A stretch of DNA of 64,000 bases, taken from the NCBI GenBank assembly GCA_027922465.2, contig BQMF02000170.1, positions 372,001-436,000 on the forward strand, read 5' to 3'. Position numbers and translations under genes: made by a program. Shown here in pieces: positions 55,706 to 64,000 of the stretch; position 1 is the first letter of the stretch, and every line of letters begins with the position of its first letter. The notes under the pieces were generated by a model. That model was not told where the DNA came from. It worked only from the letters and a program-made list of their open reading frames with translations, and searched no databases. This stretch comes from Turritopsis dohrnii. Taxonomy: Eukaryota; Cnidaria; Hydrozoa; Anthoathecata; Oceaniidae.

Positions 55706-57088
55706 TCAATTTTCTTTATTTCTTTTCTCCAATTTGAACCGAACTTGCCGGCATTTTGAATTTATGACCTCGCTTAAATTTAAGGCGTCAACATTTTCAC
55801 TTGAAAATTTTTTCCTAGCGGTATGTAATATTTTCCCAAGGCGATGGGGGGATAATGCTGTACGACTTGTGATATCGTCTTTCCATTTCCTTTTTCCACC
55901 AGTGTAATTTCCATTAGCTAATTCCTTTTCCTCGTATACTGCTGAAAGCTGTTGCCTTATGAAGGTAGTGCATGGATTAATCTTTCTTTTTTTGTGGTTG
56001 ATAGGTGGTTGATCAGAAGCAGTGGGTTCGGTTATAGGCTGGGTTATAGGCTGGGTATCAGGCTGGATAATCGGTTGGGTAATAGGTTCTATTGTATTAG
56101 TTCTATCCTGTTCATCGATGTCCAACAGGATAGAGCTTGTCAAGAGTGACGTAAACGATTCCTCTTCCTGGATGGGTGAGGAAAAAGGGATATGTAACTT
56201 TTGTGGGGTGGGTTTTGTAATGTGTTTCCTTCTTTTTAAGTGTTCGTTAATGTCTGCCGTGGTTGACGCCACCATGTCAACTTTCTCCTCCAAAGTTTTG
56301 ACTTTATCGTTTGTCGAAAGTACAGAAGATTTCAGAAAAAGGATTTCTTTCTTCATCTCTTTCACATCTTTACTTATTTCAAGTAAGATGGTCATAATGT
56401 CGGTTTCAGGGGCATTAGCTATTTCTTCGTTAGGTTCAGGGTGTGGTAAGGTTTCTTCAATGACATTAGTTGTTGTGTTAAATAAAACATCAAGAGATTC
56501 CAATATACTTGGTGCCTCGACTTTCTCAGCCTCGACTTCCTCAGCCTCGACTTCCTCGTCAAATGATGAAGTGTGTTGTTTTTCACTTTCGCATTCTTTA
56601 ATGTATTCGTATATAACAGAATCACCGGATGTAGTTGTAACCTTCGAATTAAAAATAAAGAATATTGTGTTAAAATATAAGATGGGTTTGTATTCTGGAA
56701 ATTTCAAATTAAAATGCATGATCAAAATTCTGTATATTTACTTAGAAATAAATTAAGTATTATTCCGTACCTTTGCTTCTAAAGGATCATTTGTTTCCAC
56801 AATACATTTGGCCTTCTTCATTGTGTCGTAAATTTCGTCACCTGGCTGCAAATTTCGTGGTTCTCCTCTGATGGGGAAATTCTCTTTTCGAATTGCGTTC
56901 CTTGAAAATAGTGGGCGCTTCAATAACGGGATTCGAATGTAGCTGTTGTCCAGCCAGCAGTCATATGTTTTGGAGTATCCATCCCACGAAAGTTTCGATT
57001 GCATCTTGCCTTCTTCGATTACTTTGGCGAATACCCAGTGCTTTGTGTCCGGATCAAGAGCTTGCACTTTGGTTTTCTTTACAAACAT
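55706..57088 (-). CDS. BEN-like protein of the 45757-62309 transposon (417 residues)
   Basis: Two exons, 57088-56771 and 56641-55706, joined in phase 0 across a GTACGG..TTCGAAG intron. The N-terminal 105 residues look Tudor/SH3-like (TKVQALDPDTKHWVFAKVI, LSWDGYSKTYDCWLDNSYI, LQPGDEIYDTMKKAKCIVE). The middle is acidic with a coiled coil (SKDVKEMKKEILFLKSSVLS, KVKTLEEKVDMVAS). A TQPI-type degenerate repeat follows (IEPITQPIIQPDTQPITQPI). The C-terminus is BEN-like (TFIRQQLSAVYEEKELANGN, ALSPHRLGKILHTARKKFSS). Its layout parallels the BEN gene at 50069-51652, but the sequences are far apart. Divergent from the DDE gene at 58246. Confidence 0.7.
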
Positions 57089-58245
57089 TATTTTTCACTT
57101 TTTTCACGTTGAACTGATTGCTGATAGCGCTTTTTACAAATAATTGAAGAAACGAAGAAGAGTTGGTTTTTAATTTATTTTTTTTTAAATTTATTTCATT
57201 ATCAGCAATTTTGGCGGCGTATTTGTTATAATGGATCATTTTGTTCACTTAAAATGACATTGAATAATCTGTTGTCAAAAAACTAGAGCGGGTCAAACAA
57301 ACAAGTCGAAGATGTCAAACAAACAAGTTGAAGGTGTCAATACTTTTTACACTTACCTAATCAACTTGTAACACCTATTTACTTACTTTGATTAAACTAT
57401 CACACATATCATTTCAAGTGTTGATTGGGTTGTTAGGCCGCGTCTGTAAACCGTGTAGACTTGCCGGTAATTGGTTCAGAACTGTCTTTTCAAAACAAAG
57501 TATATACAAAAGAAAATAAGCCACGTGTATTACAGCCTATAATTAATAGTTTGTTTAACGTATTCTCTAGACTTCATATAAAAATGCGAGATGCGGTGAT
57601 TATTAATTAAATTTTGATAAAAAACTCAAAAACGAAACTCAAAAACTCAAAAACTCAAAAATCTTTCTTTTTTTTCATTTGATGTTTTTGCACAAAACTT
57701 GATCTCCATGGCAACGTGACATCACAATGTTCAAAAAGAAATATAAATATGTGAATAACTGAAGAAATATTAGTGATACACAAAATAATTGTTGCCATAG
57801 TTACCCTGGCTTGTTTCCAGGTTTCAACTGTTTTTTGCTGATAAGCCTATGAATGGAGAGATCTGCATAGATAAGGGAGACGAAATTTTAGGAAATGGAA
57901 CAGTACTGGACGTAAGTTAAAGTTAATTTTCAAGAAATAGATAACATGTCTAATGCAAACTTTCTATCATGTACGTGATTTCTGAGGGTTTACGATGAAA
58001 ATACTCAGAAGAGAATGAAAAAAAAAAAGAATAAGAAAAAAAGTTATACATAATTAATTTTTTGTTTAAAATAAAGGTCGCCGCCTTACGACATGTTATT
58101 CAAAAACAATTAAGGCCGTTGTACAATGGTAACACATTTGTTTTGATTTTTTTTGAATTTCGGCAAATTAAATCACTATTCAAAGCATTACGTTGATTTA
58201 TTTTGTCTTAACAAAATAGTTATTCAAGCATTCAAGCAAAAAACT
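57089..58245. other. intergenic region between the divergent BEN-like and DDE genes
   Basis: 1.16 kb, AT-rich, with a short AAACTCAAAA repeat near 57620-57660. No gene found. Presumably contains both promoters. Confidence 0.45.
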
Positions 58246-60287
58246 ATGGAATATGATAGCGATTTAGACTGGATCTACGATACTGCTGAAAGTTCAGAAG
58301 ATGAAGAAATTAAAAATTCTCCTGGTAAATAATATATTATTCATGCTATTATATTACCATCATAGAATCTTGTGAGTTTTATTTTTTAGGTAGTTGCTAT
58401 AAATTGTGAAAGTTCTTCTCCAAAGCATTCCAAAAAATCACACTTATCAAATGATAAGAACTCAATCCCAACCGGCACATTTGTTACAAATTCTCTGCGA
58501 AAGAGTGCATTTCTATGAAAAAATATACACAATTTCATTAAAAATGCTCTCTGTTGCAGTGACATTCTATGTTTCATAACAAAGAAAAAGTAAATTATAC
58601 AAAACAAAACCCCCTATTTTAGTAAAAAAAAATAGTTATTAACTTAACACATAACTTTATTTAATATTTTATATTAGAGAAAAAGAGGAAATCTGGTCGG
58701 CCAAGCTACCACTCACGTTATCCAGAACTAGTTAAATGTGTGCAATCTTTTATCGAACAAAGTTCAGCCGAAGCGCATTTACGAAGGCGAACAAGTACCA
58801 TGTATACGAATGGCGTTACCTTAAAGGACATTACCAATCATGTAAAAACAGAATTGGGAATATCAGTAAGCCGACATTCCATCCATCGTCTTATGAAACC
58901 ACCCAGAAAAAATACAGTTGCCAGTAAATTGTATAAAGGATTCATTAATGCACGAGTTCCTCCAAAGCGGAATACAAAAGAAAAGACTACGCACGTCGAC
59001 TTCCATTATACGTGTGCACAAGTTAACCTTCTGCAAGAAATGGCGCATCTTTGTAAGGAAAACACATTAGCAATGTCTGTTGATAACAAAAACAAGGTTG
59101 AAGTTGGAATCCCAGCAACAAGTTGTCGGACGAATATACGCACTTTCCATATGGTTGATGAATCTCCGATCTATAACGACCATGACTTCCCTAACCCAAA
59201 TGCTAAGCTTGTTCCTGCTGGCTACCAAATTCTTTGTCATTCTTTAAAGAGACGGCACTCAACATCACCACCAAAAGTTAAAACTGAACGTAAACGAACT
59301 CTTTCAGAAAATGACAAGCACAAAGTACCATCCCATGTAAACGTTTGCAAAGATAAGCTTGGCAGGACTAAAATCAAATGGCCACGTGCTGGACCATTGC
59401 TAGTGCAGTTGTACCCATCACGTGCAATCGAAAGCACCAACGTCATGCATGCAACTCATTTAATGAAAAAGATTCAAAGAGAGAAAAAATTAAGAGTGAT
59501 CTACAATGTGGTGATGGTAGCAGATGGTGGTCCAGATTGGTCAGTGAAGGGAATAATTAACTTTCTATCCATGGGCCTCCTCTGGAAAAACCTGAAACTG
59601 GACACCTTCGTTGTGCAGTGCTATGCCCCAGGTCACTCAAGATTCAATCCAATCGAGAGAACCTGGTCATTTTTAACAAATAAAATTGCCACTGTTACAC
59701 TTCCCGATGACATTGACGGAATTAAACCTGCTTTTAACGATGAAAAAGGATGGTTAAATGTGCTAGACAATGCTGTAGACATATGTGCACGTTTTTGGGA
59801 TAAGAAATCTTATGATGGATACTCAATTGCAGTTGAAACTTTCAAAAGTAGTCATCCATTGATTCCGCATATCAAGAGAACCCACGAAGGTTTAAAAGAC
59901 TTTTCAAATGCTTCAAGAAAGAAATTGGATGAAACACCTGATTTTTCTATTTTGCGGGATATTTATATTTTCCTTGTTAAACATGCGAATCGTAAGCCGT
60001 ATCAGTTGGAGTTTGTGCGATGTCAAGATAGTGATTGTACGCATTGTTGTTCACTTCCCGATCGTGAAAACACATTTTTGAAGCTGATTCGCAAGTTTGG
60101 AGATTCATGTCCATTTCCACAACAAAGTGATGTGCATAAAGGACATTATAAAACCTTTCTTGAAGTTTTGAGAACATGTAAAAATTCGTTCACTCCTTCA
60201 TGTTTTGGCATTTGCGAATATGGTTGTTCATATGTATTTTTTTCTCAAGCAGATAAAAGTAGGCATATGAGACTTATGAAACATTAA
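58246..60287 (+). CDS. DDE transposase of the 45757-62309 transposon (562 residues), intact
   Basis: Exon 58246-58324 (MEYDSDLDWIYDTAESSEDE) and exon 58678-60287 join in phase across GTAAAT..TATTAG. The N-terminal acidic leader is followed by a basic, HTH-like region (KKRKSGRPSYHSRYPEL; GVTLKDITNHVKTELGISVS). The catalytic core has Asp 162 in LAMSVDNKNKVEVG, Asp 309 in VVMVADGGPDWS and Glu 353 in HSRFNPIERTWSFL, a D-43-E spacing with an NPIE motif as in IS630/Tc1-type transposases, although the flanking sequence is otherwise unlike them. The C-terminus has Cys/His pairs (CQDSDCTHCC; CFGICEYGCS) that may bind zinc. No stop or frame lesion. The superfamily is not recognised. Confidence 0.8.
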
Positions 60288-60671
60288 GAGTTATTTTTTA
60301 TATATCGGTTTATTTTGAAGAAATGTAAAAAAGTATTAAAACTAACTAAATAAAACTAATTGAAAAATACACGAAAAGTTGTTTTTATTTCCAATTTATT
60401 TCCAATTTTATACATCTGATGATTGCAATATGCATGAAACTTAAAGTCATGTAGTTTTTAAATTCTAAATAAATGAATATTTATTTTATTTCCAATTAGC
60501 TTTTTCTTATCACGTGATCAAAATAATGATTGTTTAAGGAGCATTCCGAAAATTTAGTCACACGCAAAAATATCAGAATCAGAATGAATGAACATGATTT
60601 TAGTCAGCGGCTATTGGAATAGGGTTTCGTCGTCGTCTATGATTTTCATTAGATTTTTATTTCTGGTATAT
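60288..60671. other. 3' flank of the DDE gene
   Basis: AT-rich with AATAAA near 60350; no gene seen. Confidence 0.4.
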
Positions 60672-61615
60672 CAGTGTTGCAAATAACGGTCGGTCATCGG
60701 TTATTGCCGAACGTTGGACAAAATAAATGCAGCTTTTTTAAAATGACCGAACCAAATATACTGACTTTTGCAAAATTTCGCCATTTACCCACATGCACTT
60801 CTTGAAGTTTTAAACAGATTCATAATGTAAACATCTATTTTTTTATCGACATGCCGGTAAAATCTGACTTTGCTCTGACCAAAACATTGCATTAATTTTC
60901 TCTTCGCAACACTCTCCATCACAGAAGTTATTATATCTTGTACTTCTACGCTGCTGTTAAATATACTCATCAGTATTATGATTATGCAAAACAGTAGCAA
61001 CAACTTTGCTTCTAAAAATCACTAAAAGAGGCATAAATGTTAAAATGATTAGTTAATGTAAGTAGGATCTAAACATAAAACACCAGAAAGACAAAAGAAT
61101 TATACATGCATAGCTGTGCAACGTATGTTTTTTTATAAGAATTTTTTTTACAAGAACTTATGTAGAAAGAAAAATACGCCACTTGCTTCGTCGACTCGAG
61201 AAAGTCTACTCCGGCTAAATTGACCAATTTCGCTGGGAAACATCGTGCCTGCAATTGAGTAGACACTGGTCATTAGTCAAGATAAGTCATATTTTAAGAG
61301 AGCTGGAAACTAAGATGCTTTTTAATTTCATTGAATAAACACGAAAACGAGTCCTACTGGTACCACTTATGTTTTCATATTCTTTCGTTAGGTGAACAAA
61401 GGAATTCGTGTAACGAAGGAAATTTCAAAATCACCTTAGCAACGGTGGTCGTTCTCCCTAGCAACAACAAATCATCAGTTAATACACCTAGTAATTTGTT
61501 GTCAATTGAGCAAGAACGTTGAGCGCTACGGTGCAAAAAATATGAAAATTTTCTAAGTGCCAGACCCCCACCTCATTTTGACCAACCAACCAAAAATCTC
61601 TTATTTGCAACACTG
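60672..61615. mobile_element. small nonautonomous element (944 bp) with CAGTGTTGCAAATAA ends
   Basis: Left end CAGTGTTGCAAATAACGG; right end TTATTTGCAACACTG is the inverse. TATAT flanks both sides. The ends resemble hAT-type elements, but the duplication is 5 rather than 8 bp as far as I can see. No intact coding region. Confidence 0.65.
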
Positions 61616-62309
61616 TATATTCAAGCTAGGTGGATAGAAAGACGGAAGACCGTGCGAATCATGAGACAAATGCCGCTGACTTGTTGCCGTAATCGGCTAA
61701 AAAATCAAAAATCAAAAATCAAAAGAAGTATTATAACTTTTCTTGTCCAATAATCTACTGAACGGACAACTACTTTTTACGGGAAAAGTAATGTTTTCTC
61801 CAAAGGATAAGAATTGAAAAAACTCAAAATAAAAAGTTTATTAATTCCTTTTGGTTAAACGAAGCTGTACTAGCAGTTTCTAAAAATTTTGTGCACTTCT
61901 TATAAAGATGTATTGCCGATGATTAGAAAATTGACGATGATATGAAATATTTTTTTTGCTTGAAATATAAAAGCTTTCATTTTTTCGCACCTATAGTTTC
62001 AAAGCGTTTCAAATTCGTTTAAAACACTTTTAAACATTAAACAGAAACGTTTCAATTCGTTTCTTCAATTTTAAAAACATTTCAAAGCGTTTCATATTCG
62101 TTTAAAACACTTTTAAACAGAAACGTTTCAAATTCGTTTCTTCACTTTTAAAAAACGTTTCAAAGCGTTTTTAATTCGTTTCTTCACTTTTAAAAAGCGT
62201 TTCAAATAGTTTTGACGAAACGATTTTTACTTTTTTTCATTCGTTTCTTGAAACGCTTAATTTCGTTCCATATCGTTGAAAAACAACGTTTTATTTTTGA
62301 GACGATCCC
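61616..62309. repeat. right subterminal CGTTTC/GAAACG array of the 45757-62309 transposon
   Basis: From about 61990, words such as AAAGCGTTTCAAATTCGTTT and AAAACACTTTTAAAC recur at least six times up to the inverted end. They mirror the CGTTTC words at 45760-46000. There is an AAAAATC triplet repeat near 61700. Confidence 0.6.
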
Positions 62310-62428
62310 TAAGTTGTTTCGTTTATTAGCAATATTTTTCATTTGAATTTTCACGCGCGAAGGAGCTAATTGATTCAAAATCAATGACGGGGGTATTAAC
62401 AAAATGGCTTTCTTTTTTACAATTTTAA

Positions 62429-63689
62429 AGGAGTGATATCGTCATTTCAAATTTTATGACAAATTTTAGTTTAAAAAATGTATAGTTAACCTGCGTTAAA
62501 GCTTTTTTAAAAAACGTTTTACTTCCGAAGATATTGAGTTTTTAATTTTTTTATAAACCCCCGTCTTTTTTTCTGATGAAAAGCGTGTGACGTCATTGAA
62601 GAATATAAATAAGGAAGCCATAGTTTGGTAGTGAAAAACACAGAAACAGTATTGATAAAACAAATTTATTATACGAAGCTTTTCGTAAGTTACTTTTTAC
62701 ATCTTCAGGTATCATTGAAGAAGTTTCATTTATTTTTACTTGTTATGCCAGTGCAAAGGAGCGTATTAGTTTCTCATGTTTTCAAAAATCATGAGTGAGA
62801 ATTCAAGTGAAGAGGAATCAGATGTTCTCAGCGAAGATGAAGAATGTAGCAATGAGTTTTATTCAAGGATTTCAAAGAGAATTTTAGCGGTTTGAGCAAT
62901 ATAGTTTTGACCCAGTTGCTGTAAAGAACATGAAGAAGTCCGGATGATGATTTTGATGAGAAAAATGCTTTACCGGAGAGAGTTGGCAACAAACAGTGAT
63001 GCAAATGTGTTGCAAAGAAGTTTAAGCGATCGAAGACGATAAATTTCAAAATAATTTTTAGTACAAATCAAAACGAAAAAAAAATACATGCAATATTGAG
63101 TTGATCATTGATCGTAGTAAAATTCATATATTGAAAGTTAACGTTTTTCCAATTTTCCGTTTTCCGTGCAGGAGTTCAAGAATCAATAGCTCATTCTATG
63201 AAAACAATAATGAAATAATCGGTGAAACGGAATAATATTCAAATGCCCAGTTCGAAGAGAAACACGAAAACAAAAATCGAAAAAACACTTGCTGACAGAA
63301 AGTAAAAGTTCACCTATGTATAACGAAAAGTGTAGATAAAACATTAAAGTAAAACTCCTTATAACATGTTTACCACCAAATTTCTTCCAAAACATGATTC
63401 TTTAAAATATAAGTGACGTAAAGATGGAAGATTGGCCTCGCTTGAATGTCAAAGAACACTCGCTCGATTTGAATGCAAAACATCGCATCAACACTGAATA
63501 TAACTTCTTCAATGACGTCACATAATTATTACTAACTCATCCAGCGTTTTAAGCCTATGTTTTAAAGTGGCATTTTATAGCGAAAAAAAGACTTTTTTTT
63601 CCAAATTAAATTTATTTTGTGGTATCTACATTTAAACAAGGGATATACGAAGAAAAAAATTTTTTTCAAATTTTCATGATACCACTCCT
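62429..63689. mobile_element. TTAA-flanked nonautonomous element (1261 bp) with a gene fragment
   Basis: Ends AGGAGTGATATCGTCATTT and, inverted, AGGAGTGGTATCATGAAAAT. TTAA on both sides (62425-62428, 63690-63693), as in piggyBac- or Kolobok-type elements. A second inverted pair around TGACGTCATTGAAGAA lies at about 62589 and 63510. A broken plus-strand frame from 62776 reads MSENSSEEESDVLSEDEE and then, shifted, FEQYSFDPVAVKN, like the start of a repeat-borne protein; the rest is missing. Confidence 0.65.
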
Positions 63690-63693
63690 TTAA

Positions 63694-64000
63694 TTCGAAA
63701 AGGTTGCTTACTTCTTTTTTCATCGTTATTATTCAATTTTTTTTTACTTTTTTTTACTTTAATCGTTATCTTTATTTGAGAGATTTTACAGGTATTTCTT
63801 CTGATTAAAGGAACATTTAAAATTATTAACCCCCTGAAAAGATGGAGGAAACATTACATCATGTTTTGCTTTGGCTTCTGAACAGACAAAGTAATGGCCG
63901 TCAAGTTACGAAGTTTTCAACCTTTTTAATCGGTCATTTAACTCTTAATAACTTGATCCACAAGAAACATTAGAGTTCCCAGCAAAGATAATTTGTTTCC
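63694..64000. other. right edge of the window; no gene seen
   Basis: AT-rich sequence with no feature I can support. Confidence 0.4.

Larger units (their letters stand above)
45757..62309 (+). mobile_element. TAA-flanked DNA transposon with a DDE gene and a divergent BEN-like gene, invaded by other elements
   Basis: The left end GGGATCGTCTCAAAATTATC and the right end, inverted, GGGATCGTCTCAAAAATAAA are flanked by TAA (45754-45756 and 62310-62312). Arrays of CGTTTC/GAAACG words lie just inside both ends (45760-46000, 61990-62280). Genes that belong to it: BEN-like (57088-55706, minus) and DDE transposase (58246-60287, plus), divergent. Removing the insertions (46180-46686, 47921-55558, 60672-61615) leaves about 7.5 kb. 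I do not recognise the superfamily; the 3-bp TAA duplication suggests a Harbinger-, CACTA- or ISL2EU-like target habit, but the transposase is of another kind. Confidence 0.75.

Noticed and set aside
56022..56756. Plus-strand frame of 244 codons with GWVIGWV repeats
   Set aside because: It is the complement of the TQPI-type repeat and coiled coil of the BEN-like gene on the minus strand.

Overview
The window is AT-rich metazoan nuclear DNA. Genes have introns with GT..AG borders, spacers are long, and no bacterial gene organisation is visible. The transposon families present (PIF/Harbinger, pogo, EnSpm/CACTA, Helitron, BEN-domain elements, a DUF7869-like element) and an alpha-kinase gene fit an early-branching or marine invertebrate such as a cnidarian or sponge. 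The species cannot be fixed from this sequence. Almost everything here is mobile DNA, nested several layers deep; I see no clear conserved single-copy host gene apart from possible relics.

Layout. (1) 0.4-7.7 kb: a broken BEN-domain gene whose exon is split by a pogo element (1684-7136, TA target duplication). The pogo element carries a transposase and a divergent HIRAN-like gene, and is itself split by an intact PIF/Harbinger element (2289-4832). (2) 7.7-10.2 kb: an integrase-like transposase gene in two halves of opposite orientation, with nonsense and frame lesions. (3) 10.2-45.0 kb: an alpha-kinase-like gene whose C-lobe (10.2-10.7 kb) and N-lobe (43.9-44.9 kb) lie 33 kb apart on the minus strand, with a diverged inverted repeat at the two break edges. 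Between them is a head-to-tail array of 15 Helitron units (13228-43314). The array holds one autonomous Helitron (29614-38885) with an apparently intact two-exon RepHel gene and, downstream of it, a gene made almost entirely of 24-30 bp micro-exons. An apparently intact 8.17 kb EnSpm/CACTA element (14151-22320) with 295 bp terminal inverted repeats sits inside unit 2. (4) 45.1-62.3 kb: a CXC-type gene fragment, then a TAA-flanked element (45757-62309) encoding a DDE transposase and a divergent BEN-like protein. This has been invaded by a MITE, by a second two-gene element (47921-55558; BEN protein plus DUF7869-like protein), and by further small elements. (5) 62.4-63.7 kb: a TTAA-flanked nonautonomous element.

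How the parts relate. Three BEN-family genes each pair a short N-terminal Tudor/SH3-like module with a C-terminal BEN-like domain; two of them are divergent partners of transposase-type genes inside inverted-repeat elements. All Helitron units point the same way, abut exactly at CTAG|TC, and lack host sequence between them, as expected of rolling-circle concatemers or repeated end-to-end insertion. All exon structures were read by eye from splice borders and reading frame and are not supported by transcripts.
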